Assembly: GCA_017305925.1 (NCBI GenBank)
Contig: JAFKJW010000051.1
Coordinates: forward strand, 1-32,011
Direction of reading: 5' to 3'
Source of the DNA: Hyphomicrobiales bacterium
Lineage (GTDB): Bacteria; Pseudomonadota; Alphaproteobacteria; Rhizobiales; Rhizobiaceae
Length of the DNA stretch: 32,011 nucleotides
Below the pieces are notes generated by a model that was given only the letters and a program-made list of their open reading frames with translations, was not told the DNA's origin and did no database searches. Of the stretch, positions 17,054 to 25,052 are shown in pieces. Positions within the stretch are counted from its first letter, which is position 1, and each line of letters starts with the position of its first letter. Both the position numbers and the translations under genes were made by a program.

Positions 17054-17078
17054 TATTGATGATCACAAGACATCAATA
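17054..17078. promoter_or_regulatory. Predicted LysR-type operator (perfect 8-bp dyad)
   Basis: TATTGATG (17054-17061) and CATCAATA (17071-17078) form a perfect inverted repeat with a 9-base spacer, in the only AT-rich patch of the 124-base divergent region. The size and the T...A dyad geometry fit a LysR-type binding box. It lies 23 bases before the LysR start and 76 bases before the carbamoylsarcosine-amidase-like start, well placed for autorepression and divergent activation. Confidence 0.6.
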
Positions 17079-17101
17079 GGAGGGTTCCGATCAGCGGCGA
17101 G

Positions 17102-18040
17102 ATGGACGTTTCGGCCGGCCTCGATCTCACGCAGTCCTTCCTGGTGCTGGCGGAGGAGCTGAACTTCCGGCGCACGGCCCAGCGGCTGGCGATCGACCAG
17201 TCGGCGCTGACGCGGCGCATCCAGAAGCTGGAGATGCTTCTCGGCTTCGCGCTCTTCGAGCGCACCACGCGCGAAGTGTCGCTGACGCCGGCCGGCCGCG
17301 CCTTCTACGAGGCGAATGCCGGCCTGCTGCACGGCTTCACTGCGTCGGTGCGGGCGGCAAGGCGCGTGGCGGAGGGCAAGACGGGAACGCTGCGCGTCGG
17401 CTACATGGCGTTCGCCGCGTTGGGCATCATGCCGCCCGCGGTCACGCATTTCCGCCAGGCCGCGCCGGACGTCGACGTCCGCCTTTCCTACATGCGTACG
17501 CAGGGTCAGAAGCTTGCCCTGTCGGACGGAAGCCTGGACGTCGGCTATATGATCGGCCCGTTCGAGCACAGCGAGTTCCATAGCCTGACGATGGCCACCG
17601 ATCCGCTTGCCGCCGTAACCCCGGCGGACCATCCGCTCGCCGCGGGCCGGACGGTGCGGCCGGCCGATCTCGACGGCGTGCCGCTCGTCCTCGGCGACAT
17701 GGCCGAATGGGAAGCCTATCGCTGGCGGCTCGACGAGATGTTCGCCTCGGCCGGGTTCAGGCCCACGGTCGTGATGGAAGCTTCCAGCACGCTGGCGCTG
17801 ATCGGGCTCGTCCAGGCGGGACTGGGGATCTCGATCTATCCGGCACGGATCGCGCGGCTTCTCGGCGACGACCTCGCCGTGCGTCCCATCGACGATCCCC
17901 GCTTCCGCATGGAGACGATCCTGGTCTGGAAGCGCACCAACCGGACGGCGAGCGTGCGGCGCTATGTCGACATCGCCAGGCGGCTAGCCGCCGGCAGCCA
18001 CGCGTCCCCCGCGACTGTCCGCCCCCAAGAATCCCGTTGA
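17102..18040 (+). CDS. LysR-family transcriptional regulator (second)
   Basis: A 312-residue LysR-type regulator with an N-terminal helix-turn-helix (LAEELNFRRTAQRLAIDQSA, LTRRIQKLEMLLGFALFERT) and a C-terminal effector-binding domain. The ATG at 17102 is the only in-frame start that gives a normal N-terminus; the AGGAGG at 17078-17083 is too distant to serve it well and overlaps the end of the predicted operator. It is divergent from the carbamoylsarcosine-amidase-like gene and is the first gene of a plus-strand group with the flavin oxidoreductase, the cyclodeaminase-family protein and the proline-racemase-family protein. It probably regulates one or both directions. Confidence 0.93.
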   Translation: MDVSAGLDLTQSFLVLAEELNFRRTAQRLAIDQSALTRRIQKLEMLLGFALFERTTREVSLTPAGRAFYEANAGLLHGFTASVRAARRVAEGKTGTLRVGYMAFAALGIMPPAVTHFRQAAPDVDVRLSYMRTQGQKLALSDGSLDVGYMIGPFEHSEFHSLTMATDPLAAVTPADHPLAAGRTVRPADLDGVPLVLGDMAEWEAYRWRLDEMFASAGFRPTVVMEASSTLALIGLVQAGLGISIYPARIARLLGDDLAVRPIDDPRFRMETILVWKRTNRTASVRRYVDIARRLAAGSHASPATVRPQESR

Positions 18041-18126
18041 CGCAACGCGATCCTTTCGGAACTAATGCACGGAACGCAATGGCGACCCGCGATGCGGTGG
18101 CCGTCGCTGGTCCGACGGGGGATCGA

Positions 18127-19347
18127 ATGGGCGAGATACATGGAAGAACCTTTTCCGGTTTCCGGCTGGGAAGCCTGGAGCTGAAGAACCGGATCGTCAT
18201 GGCACCGCTGACGCGCCAGATGGCGGAGGCCGACGGAACGCCCAACGACGAGATGGTTGCCTATTACGCCCGCCGTGCGCGCGGCGGGGTCGGCCTCATC
18301 ATCACGGAGGGAACTTTCGAGAACGACGAGCTGGGCTGCGTCGCCTATCTCAACCAGCCCGGCATCGCGACGCCGCGCCATGTCGCCGGCTGGCGCAAGG
18401 TGGTCGAGGCCGTGCACGCCCTCAAGGTGCCGATCCTCCTGCAGCTCATGCATGGCGGCCGCGTCAGCGACCCGCGCTGCCTGCATGCCGGGGAGCAGCC
18501 GGTGAGCGCCAGCAGCACGCAGAGCCCGGGCTGGGTGCTCTACACGGACAATGACGACGAGAAGCACGATCGCGGCATTCCGGGCGACTGGCCGAAAGTG
18601 ACCTTTCCGCCCGCGCGGGCGATGACGGCCGCGGAGATCGAGCGGGCCGCGGACGGCTTTGCCGAAGGTGCCGCGCGCGCCGTGGAGGCCGGGTTCGACG
18701 GCGTCGAGATCCACGGTGCCAACGGCTACCTCCTCTACCAGTTCATCCACCCCAAGACGAACCAGCGGACGGACGCCTATGGCGGCTCGCCGGAGAACAA
18801 CGTGCGCTTCGCCAGGCTTGCCTGCCGGCGCGTGCGAGAGGCGATCGGTCCTGACAAGGTGATCACGCTGCGGCTGAGCCAGGACGGCGTCGACGACTTC
18901 GTCGGCGCGTGGCCCGGCGGCGTCGCCTATGCACGGGCGATCGGCAAGGCGCTCGCCGATTGCGACGCGGACGCGCTGCATTGGTCAAGCTTCGCCTGGA
19001 GCCAGAACCGCGACGAGGCCGATCCGACGCCGATGCCCAAGGCCCTGCGCGAGGCGAGCGGCAAGCCGGTGATCGTCAATGGCGGCATCGCGGACGGCAA
19101 GGACGCGGAAGAGGCGCTCGCCACGGGCGCCGGCGACCTCGTCGCCGTGGGCCGGCCGCTTTTTGCGCAGCCGGACTGGCCGCACATCATCCGCTCCGGC
19201 GAAGCCTATGAATGGGCGCCGTTCACCCGCAAATACGTGATCCGCCCGCCATACGACTATACGAACGGGTATCCGGTCGCCCTGCCCGAAGTCGACTGGA
19301 ATCCCGATTTCATCAACACCCGCCGCCAGCCCGGCTGGATGGACTGA
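18127..19347 (+). CDS. NADH:flavin oxidoreductase (Old Yellow Enzyme family)
   Basis: A 406-residue FMN-dependent TIM-barrel oxidoreductase. It begins with LKNRIVMAPLTRQMAEADG, has the catalytic His/Asn pair in EIHGANGYLLYQF, and carries the family signature NQRTDAYGGSPENNVRF. The C-terminal flavin phosphate site includes VNGGI and VAVGRPLFAQPDW. There is no iron-sulfur or second flavin domain, so it is a single-domain enoate reductase-type protein rather than a dienoyl-CoA reductase. The ATG at 18127 is chosen because GGGGGA precedes it; an ATG at 18079 is also in frame. Related OYE-type domains demethylate N-methylproline in stachydrine catabolism, but those proteins are much longer. The substrate is unknown. 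Confidence 0.9.
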   Translation: MGEIHGRTFSGFRLGSLELKNRIVMAPLTRQMAEADGTPNDEMVAYYARRARGGVGLIITEGTFENDELGCVAYLNQPGIATPRHVAGWRKVVEAVHALKVPILLQLMHGGRVSDPRCLHAGEQPVSASSTQSPGWVLYTDNDDEKHDRGIPGDWPKVTFPPARAMTAAEIERAADGFAEGAARAVEAGFDGVEIHGANGYLLYQFIHPKTNQRTDAYGGSPENNVRFARLACRRVREAIGPDKVITLRLSQDGVDDFVGAWPGGVAYARAIGKALADCDADALHWSSFAWSQNRDEADPTPMPKALREASGKPVIVNGGIADGKDAEEALATGAGDLVAVGRPLFAQPDWPHIIRSGEAYEWAPFTRKYVIRPPYDYTNGYPVALPEVDWNPDFINTRRQPGWMD

Positions 19348-19391
19348 TGGTTTAGAACAGCAGGACGCAACCCGCGACGGAGATATCGACC

Positions 19392-20405
19392 ATGGAGAAC
19401 TGGGCCAACCGAAAGACGCTGATCCTCGGACGCAGCGAGATGATCGGCCTGCTGACGCCGGCGGAATACAATGGCTGCGTCGAGCAGGCCTACCGCATGC
19501 ATGGCGAAGGCCGCTACTACATGGATCCGAAGGGCCACATCGTGCTCGACCGCTTTCCCGGCGAGTGGGAGGCGATGCCTTCCTATATCGAGGAGCCGCA
19601 TGCCGCGGCCTGCAAATGGGTGTCGATCCGCGAGCGGAACCGCGAGCGCTTCAACCTGCCGACGGTGTTCTCCATCCTGATCTACACCGAGCCGGAGACC
19701 GGCTTCCCGCTCGCCATCGTGGACGGCAGCTACCACACCGTCATGCGCACGGGCGCGGCGGCCGCCGTCTCGGCCAAGTGGATGGCGCGCAAGGATTCGA
19801 CCCGGCTGGCGATCGTCGGCGCCGGCCACATGGCCGAAGGCGCGCTCGCCACCTGCAACGAGATCTTCCAATGGAAGGACGTGCGCATCTGGAGCCGCAG
19901 CCGGGAGACGCTCGACCATTTCGTCAAGGAGCAGCAGCCGAAATACGACGGTTTCGAGATCAGGCCCTCGACGGACATCGCGGAGGTGGTGCGCGGCGCC
20001 GACGTGGTGGTGACGCTGACGCCGGCGCGCGGGCCCATCGTGATGGACGAGTGGATCACGCCCGGCATGCACATCGCCGCCGTCGGCGCGGACAAGAAGG
20101 GCGACCAGGAACTGGAGGGCAAAATCCTTCAACGCGCCCGCATCTTCGTCGACGACATCCGCCAGTGCCGGACCGACGGCGAGATCAACGTGCCGCTGTC
20201 CGAGGGCCTGATCCGCGAGACCGACATCGCGGGCGAGATCGGCGAGATCGTTGCCGGCAAGAAACAGGGCCGGACCTCCGACGACGAGATCACGCTGTTC
20301 GATTCGACCGGCATCGCGTTGCAGGATTCCGCGACGGTGCCGCTCGAATACAAGCGCGCGATGGAGGCCGGCGTCGGCATCGAGAAGAAGATGATCTCCA
20401 CCTGA
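19392..20405 (+). CDS. Ornithine cyclodeaminase/mu-crystallin-family reductase
   Basis: A 337-residue member of the ornithine cyclodeaminase/mu-crystallin family. A substrate-binding lysine is at K75 (AACKWVS), the family block [16 protein letters not shown] is at about 117-132, and the NAD(P)-binding Rossmann motif GAGHMA is at 143-148. Family members include ornithine cyclodeaminase, alanine dehydrogenase and the ketimine/delta1-pyrroline-2-carboxylate reductases. Pairing with a proline-racemase-superfamily gene 16 bases downstream points to the last of these: in trans-3-hydroxy-L-proline catabolism a dehydratase and this kind of reductase form L-proline. That role is inferred from context. 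It starts 44 bases after the flavin oxidoreductase gene, with GGAG upstream. Confidence 0.88.
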   Translation: MENWANRKTLILGRSEMIGLLTPAEYNGCVEQAYRMHGEGRYYMDPKGHIVLDRFPGEWEAMPSYIEEPHAAACKWVSIRERNRERFNLPTVFSILIYTEPETGFPLAIVDGSYHTVMRTGAAAAVSAKWMARKDSTRLAIVGAGHMAEGALATCNEIFQWKDVRIWSRSRETLDHFVKEQQPKYDGFEIRPSTDIAEVVRGADVVVTLTPARGPIVMDEWITPGMHIAAVGADKKGDQELEGKILQRARIFVDDIRQCRTDGEINVPLSEGLIRETDIAGEIGEIVAGKKQGRTSDDEITLFDSTGIALQDSATVPLEYKRAMEAGVGIEKKMIST

Positions 20406-20421
20406 GAGGACAGGCGTCACG

Positions 20422-21450
20422 ATGCGATCGGTCAAGACAATCCATATCGTCGGCTGCCACGCGGAGGGCGAGGTCGGCGACGTCATCGTGGGCGGCGTCC
20501 TGCCGCCGCCTGGCGACACGATCTGGGAGCAGTCGCGCTTCATCGCGAAGGACGAGACGCTGCGCAACTTCGTGCTGAACGAGCCGCGCGGCGGCGTCTT
20601 CCGGCACGTCAACCTGCTGGTGCCGCCGAAGGACCCGAGGGCGCAGATGGGCTGGATCATCATGGAGCCCGCCGACACGCCGCCCATGTCCGGCTCGAAC
20701 TCGATCTGCGTGGCGACGGTCCTTTTGGACACCGGCATCGTCCCCATGCAGGAGCCGCAGACGCGGCTGGTGCTGGAGCCGCCGGGCGGGTTGATCGAGG
20801 TCGTCGCGGACTGCCGCAACGGCAAGGCCGAGCGCATCAGCGTCCGCAACGTCGCCTCCTTCGCCGACAGGCTGGGCGCGACGATCGAGGTCGAGGGGCT
20901 CGGCACGCTGACGGTGGACACCGCCTATGGCGGCGACAGCTTCGTCATCGTCGACGCGGAGGCGCTCGGCTTCTCGATCGTACCCGGCGAGGCGCGCGAC
21001 CTGGCCGAGCTCGGCATACGGATCACCGCGGCCGCCAACGAGCAGCTCGGCTTCGTCCATCCGGAGAATCCGGACTGGGACCACATCTCCTTCTGCCAGT
21101 TCGCCGGCCCGCTGCACGCCGAAAGGGGCGTGCTGACCGGTCCGAACGCGGTCGCCATCCGCCCCGGCAAGATCGACCGCTCGCCGACCGGCACGGGATG
21201 CTCGGCCCGCATGGCTGTGCTTCACGCCACCGGCCGGATGAAGGCGGACGATACCTACCGGGCGCGCTCCATCCTCGGCACGGAGTTCCTCTGCCGGATC
21301 GACGGCACGGCGGAGGTCGGCGGCAAGCCCGCCATCCGGCCCGTCATATCGGGCCGCGCCTGGATCACCGGCACCTACCAGCTCGCACTCGACCCTGACG
21401 ACCCGTTCAGCGGAGGCTACCGGCTCTCCGACACCTGGCCGTCCTATTGA
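20422..21450 (+). CDS. Proline racemase-superfamily protein with Ser/Thr active-site pair
   Basis: A 342-residue protein of the proline racemase / 4-hydroxyproline epimerase / trans-3-hydroxyproline dehydratase superfamily. The N-terminal [14 protein letters not shown] and central [13 protein letters not shown] blocks are diagnostic. In racemases and epimerases both acid/base residues are cysteines (MCGH and SPCGTGT). Here they are S90 (MSGSNSICV) and T256 (DRSPTGTGC). A cysteine, C260, lies four residues after T256. Loss of the second cysteine to threonine is known from the dehydratase branch, so a dehydratase-like reaction fits better than racemisation. The adjacent cyclodeaminase-family reductase supports this. 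The exact substrate is uncertain. Confidence 0.88.
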   Translation: MRSVKTIHIVGCHAEGEVGDVIVGGVLPPPGDTIWEQSRFIAKDETLRNFVLNEPRGGVFRHVNLLVPPKDPRAQMGWIIMEPADTPPMSGSNSICVATVLLDTGIVPMQEPQTRLVLEPPGGLIEVVADCRNGKAERISVRNVASFADRLGATIEVEGLGTLTVDTAYGGDSFVIVDAEALGFSIVPGEARDLAELGIRITAAANEQLGFVHPENPDWDHISFCQFAGPLHAERGVLTGPNAVAIRPGKIDRSPTGTGCSARMAVLHATGRMKADDTYRARSILGTEFLCRIDGTAEVGGKPAIRPVISGRAWITGTYQLALDPDDPFSGGYRLSDTWPSY

Positions 21451-21460
21451 GCCCTGTCCC

Positions 21461-21475
21461 GCCGGCTGCGCCGGC
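21461..21475 (+). terminator. Possible hairpin terminator after the racemase-family gene
   Basis: GCCGGC (21461-21466) and GCCGGC (21470-21475) pair around a TGC loop, 10 bases after the stop of the proline-racemase-family gene. There is no T-run, so intrinsic termination would be weak. It may simply be a GC-rich palindrome. Confidence 0.25.
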
Positions 21476-21564
21476 ATGGAAAACGTGCGCCGCTTGATCC
21501 AGCGCAACTCCTCGCGATCCGTGCGGGTCTATCAAAGATCAGACCCTTGCAAGGAGCGCGCGCC

Positions 21565-22401
21565 ATGGCCTTCAAAACCATCCTGACCGTCACCGGGATC
21601 GATCAGGGCGACCGGGACCTCGAACTCGCCGCATCGCTCTGCCAGGAAAGCGGGGCGCATCTTTCGCTGCTCGCGCTCCTGCCCTTCTCGGTACCGGTGG
21701 CCGGCGTGGATCCGGGCGTGGTTTCCGACATATGGGTGCGGCAGCGGCAGACCGAACTCGAGATGCTGTCGGCGCGCGCGGACCATGCGCGGACATTTCT
21801 TTCCGCACGCGTGGATTCGTCCGATATCGCCGCCCAATATTGCGAGGCGGGCGAGGCCCCGGACGTGGTCGGCCGACGCGGCCGCTATGCCGACCTGACG
21901 GTCGCCGGGCCTGGCGTGCTCGGCAGCGACTCCTTGCGGCGGATCGTGCTGGAGGGCACCCTGTTTTCCTCCGGCGGACCGCTCCTGCTGGTGCCCGACG
22001 AGACGCGGGCGACGCTGAAGCCGAAGCGCGTGCTGGTCGCCTGGGATGCCGGGCTGGAGGCCTCCCGGGCCGTCCGCCAGGCGCTCGCCATCCTGAAGGA
22101 GGCCGCCGAGGTGCGGCTCGCGCTGGTCGATCCGGTGGCCGGAGAAGGCGGCCACGGCGACGAGCCGGGCGCCGACATCGCCGCCTATCTCGCGCGCCAC
22201 GGCGTGAAGGTCACGGTCGACCGGCTGCCGTCGGAGGGTCGGTCCGTCGAGGACATCCTGACCCGCCACGCCGTCGACACGTCGTCCGGGATGCTCGTGA
22301 TGGGCGCCTATGGCCACTCGCGGCTTCGCGAACGCCTCTTCGGCGGCGTCACGCGCACGATGCTCGAACGGCCGCCGCTGCCGGTCTTCATGGCGCGGTG
22401 A
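21565..22401 (+). CDS. Universal stress protein (UspA family)
   Basis: A 278-residue cytoplasmic universal stress protein whose length suggests two tandem Usp-like halves. The second half ends with the ATP-binding signature GAYGHSRLRERLFGGVTRT (G-x2-G-x9-G-S/T type). The first half starts FKTILTVTG and lacks a clear copy of that motif. The ATG at 21565 is preferred to one 18 bases upstream because AAGGAG (21551-21556) precedes it. It stands alone: 114 bases after the catabolic group and convergent with msrA. It may respond to stress or growth arrest, but nothing in the sequence identifies the signal. Confidence 0.9.
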   Translation: MAFKTILTVTGIDQGDRDLELAASLCQESGAHLSLLALLPFSVPVAGVDPGVVSDIWVRQRQTELEMLSARADHARTFLSARVDSSDIAAQYCEAGEAPDVVGRRGRYADLTVAGPGVLGSDSLRRIVLEGTLFSSGGPLLLVPDETRATLKPKRVLVAWDAGLEASRAVRQALAILKEAAEVRLALVDPVAGEGGHGDEPGADIAAYLARHGVKVTVDRLPSEGRSVEDILTRHAVDTSSGMLVMGAYGHSRLRERLFGGVTRTMLERPPLPVFMAR

Positions 22402-22422
22402 GGTCAGGCCGGAGCGCGCCCG

Positions 22423-23148
22423 TCAGTTCGACGCGCCCGCCTGGGACACCAGGACCGGATCGTCGCGATAGAGATCCGGGAACAGCTTCTTCAGGTTCTC
22501 GATCTTCGGCAGGTCGTTGTAGACGATATAGAGCTGCGTCGGGTTGAGCGTCAGATAGTCCTGATGGTAGCCCTCGGCCGGATAGAAGGCGTAGCCGGGC
22601 TCCAGCTTGGTGACGATTGCCGCGTCGAAGACGCGCGCCTTGTTGAGCTGGGCGACATAGTCCTTGGCGAGCGACATCTGCGTCTCGTCCTGCGGAAAGA
22701 TCGCCGAGCGGTATTGCGTGCCGGCGTCCGGACCCTGCCGGTTGAGCTGGGTCGGGTCGTGGGCGACCGAGAAATAGACCTGGAGCAGCTTGCCGTAGGA
22801 TATTTCCTTCGGGTCGTAGGTGATCCTGACGGATTCGGCGTGCCCGGTCTGGCCCGTTCCGACCATCTCGTAGTGCGCCGTGTCGGCGGCACCGCCCGCA
22901 TAGCCGGACACCGCGTTCTTCACGCCCCTGACGTGCTGGAAGACGCCCTGCACGCCCCAGAAGCAGCCGCCTGCGAAGACGGCGGTTTCGCTGGATGCCT
23001 TGCTCGCCGGTTCGTCCTTCGCCGGGGCGGGAATGGCGATGCCCTCCTGCGCGGAAGCCGGCGCGGCGAGCGGCGATGCCGCAAGCGCGGCAAGAAGGGC
23101 TGCGAGCAGAGTGGTCCTGCCCGGATGCGGAAGCATGGTTCTGGTCAT
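22423..23148 (-). CDS. msrA: Exported peptide-methionine (S)-S-oxide reductase
   Basis: A 241-residue MsrA with an N-terminal signal peptide (hydrophobic residues about 11-33, ending ASAQE), so it is expected in the periplasm. The nucleophilic cysteine is C62 (AGGCFWGVQ). SGYAGG, TGHAESVRITYDP and YHQDYL are also family blocks. C62 is the only cysteine: the C-terminal resolving cysteines of typical MsrA enzymes are missing. The ATG at 23148 has GGAGG directly upstream, whereas the longer frame reaches into the preceding gene. It is 37 bases after the CcdA-TlpA fusion gene and probably depends on that protein for electrons. Confidence 0.94.
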   Translation of the reverse strand: MTRTMLPHPGRTTLLAALLAALAASPLAAPASAQEGIAIPAPAKDEPASKASSETAVFAGGCFWGVQGVFQHVRGVKNAVSGYAGGAADTAHYEMVGTGQTGHAESVRITYDPKEISYGKLLQVYFSVAHDPTQLNRQGPDAGTQYRSAIFPQDETQMSLAKDYVAQLNKARVFDAAIVTKLEPGYAFYPAEGYHQDYLTLNPTQLYIVYNDLPKIENLKKLFPDLYRDDPVLVSQAGASN

Positions 23149-23185
23149 CGTTTCCTCCAGGCGATCCTCACGATCGCGTTCTCCC

Positions 23186-25045
23186 CTACCCGAAGGTGAA
23201 GGCATAGGCCTGGACGCCTGGGTCCAGGAATTCGATGGCGAAGGTGCGGTCGGCGCCGCCCTGCTGCTGTCGCACGAGCTGGTAGAGGCGCTGGCCCGTC
23301 ACCGTGCCCTCTCCGCCGGCATCCGTATCCGTACCGTGGTCGGCGCCGGGCGGCCGGCCGTCCAGCGTAACCCTGAAGCGGACCGGCTTGCCGTCCGGCC
23401 CCGGCCCGAGCACGAGGTGCAGGTCGCGCGCATGGAAACGGTAGACGATGCGCCCGTCGGCTGCGTTCAACGCGGCGTGCTCCTTGCCGACCGTCCAGTC
23501 GCCGGCAAGACCCCATTCGTTGAGGCGCGGCGCGCCGTCCTCGTAGGTGGCGGGGGCGTCGTGGATGGCGCCGCCCGGCGAGACGAAATTCTCGGCCCGG
23601 CCGTAGCCGACATAGGTTTCGGGCGAGCGCACGCCAGACTGGTCGGAGGCGGCTTCTGCCCCGGTCGCGCTGACGCTGACGAAGCCGGCCGGCGTATCCT
23701 TCGCACCGGCCTCGGCCAGCAGCTCCTGGATCACGCGCTCGGACTCCTCGTAGCTGCCCTCGCCGAAATGATGGTGGCGGATGCGCCCTTGCGCGTCGAT
23801 GAAATAATGCGCCGGCCAGTACTGGTTCCCGAAGGCCCGCCAGACCGCATAGTCGTTGTCGATGGCGACGGGATAGAGGATGCCGAGGTCGGCAACAGCC
23901 TTCTTCACATTGCCGGCATCCTTCTCGAAGGCGAATTCAGGCGTGTGCACACCGACCACGACAAGGCCGCGATCCGCGTATTTCTCGGCCCAGGCGCGGA
24001 CATAGGGGATGGCGCGCAGGCAGTTGATGCAGGAATAGGTCCAGAAATCGACCAGCACGACCTTGCCCTTGAGCTGCTCCGCCGTCAGCGGCGCGGAATT
24101 CAGCCATTCGACGGCGCCGCCGAAGCCGGGAAAGGCGCCTTCCACGCCGAGCGCGGCGGCGGCATCGGCCGGCTTCGCCTGCATGGCCATGGCGCCCCCG
24201 GTCATCGCCGTATCCGTGGCGCGCATGGCATCGCCCGCCGCCATCATCATGCCGCCGTCTCCCGCCTCGCCACCCTTCATGACGACGGAGCTTGTCATGG
24301 CGCCGCCCGCATCCTGCGGATGCAGCGTGTCGAGCAGCGCCTGCTCCAGGGAGGCGGTGCCGGCGAGCGAGACCCGGGTGAGGAACCCGGTGTCCAGGCC
24401 GAGCGCGATCGCGGCCACGCCCGCCAGCACGGCGACGCCGAGCCCGCGACGGATCCATTCGCCGGCTCCCAGCGAGCGTTTCATCGCGGCGAAGACGCGG
24501 CCGCCGACCAGCAGGGCCAGCGCCAGCGACGTCGCCGCTCCCAGCCCATAGGCAGCCAGAAGCGCGGAGGTGCCAGCATTGGCGCCGTTGAGGGCGGCAC
24601 CCGTCAGGATGAGGCCGAGCACCGGTCCGGCGCACGGCGCCCAAAGCAAGCCCGTGGCGACGCCGAGCAGCAGGGAGGAGCCGAGCCCGCTCCGGCCGAG
24701 GGCCGCTTCGCTGTCCGCCGACCGCGACAGCCGCGCACCGAGATCGACAAGCGGCTGCATGAGGCGCGACGAAAGCGCGGGAAAGACCAGCGCCACCCCG
24801 AACACCGCGAGCAGCAGCATGGCGGCGATCCGCCCGTAGCGGTTGGCCTCCACGGCCCAGCCGCCCGCCACCGCCGCGAGGCTGGCGACGAGCGCGAAGG
24901 TCAGCGCCATGCCGGCGAGCATGGGCAGGCCGCTGCGCAGGAATGGCCTGTCGGCCCGCGCAAAGACGAAGGGGAGCACCGGCAGGATGCAGGGGCTGAC
25001 GATGGTCAGGACGCCGCCCAGATAGGCAAGGACGAGAAGCAGCAT
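23186..25045 (-). CDS. CcdA/TlpA fusion thiol-disulfide reductant transporter (DipZ-like)
   Basis: A 619-residue fusion in the DipZ arrangement. Residues about 1-225 form a CcdA/DsbD-type membrane domain of roughly six helices with the paired cysteines C19 (SPCILPVLP) and C138 (WAPCAGPVLG). Residues about 245-295 are a Gly/Ala linker unusually rich in methionine. Residues about 318-445 are a TlpA-like thioredoxin domain with C339-INC-342 (YSCINCLRAIP) and GNQYWPAHYFID. The remaining ~150 residues are the extracytoplasmic C-terminal domain of DipZ proteins. It would carry electrons from cytoplasmic thioredoxin to periplasmic acceptors. Placed 7 bases after msrB and 37 bases before msrA, its clients are most likely those two enzymes. 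Confidence 0.92.
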   Translation of the reverse strand: MLLLVLAYLGGVLTIVSPCILPVLPFVFARADRPFLRSGLPMLAGMALTFALVASLAAVAGGWAVEANRYGRIAAMLLLAVFGVALVFPALSSRLMQPLVDLGARLSRSADSEAALGRSGLGSSLLLGVATGLLWAPCAGPVLGLILTGAALNGANAGTSALLAAYGLGAATSLALALLVGGRVFAAMKRSLGAGEWIRRGLGVAVLAGVAAIALGLDTGFLTRVSLAGTASLEQALLDTLHPQDAGGAMTSSVVMKGGEAGDGGMMMAAGDAMRATDTAMTGGAMAMQAKPADAAAALGVEGAFPGFGGAVEWLNSAPLTAEQLKGKVVLVDFWTYSCINCLRAIPYVRAWAEKYADRGLVVVGVHTPEFAFEKDAGNVKKAVADLGILYPVAIDNDYAVWRAFGNQYWPAHYFIDAQGRIRHHHFGEGSYEESERVIQELLAEAGAKDTPAGFVSVSATGAEAASDQSGVRSPETYVGYGRAENFVSPGGAIHDAPATYEDGAPRLNEWGLAGDWTVGKEHAALNAADGRIVYRFHARDLHLVLGPGPDGKPVRFRVTLDGRPPGADHGTDTDAGGEGTVTGQRLYQLVRQQQGGADRTFAIEFLDPGVQAYAFTFG

Positions 25046-25052
25046 GGCGGGC

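Noticed and set aside
17707-18126. A longer frame that would add about 140 residues to the flavin oxidoreductase
   Set aside because: It overlaps the LysR gene in another frame and is Arg-rich. The family N-terminus begins just after the ATG at 18127, which has its own ribosome site.
18127-19347. Flavin oxidoreductase as an N-methylproline (stachydrine) demethylase
   Set aside because: Those demethylases are much longer with an extra C-terminal flavin/NAD domain, and no Rieske oxygenase gene is nearby. Kept only as an alternative.
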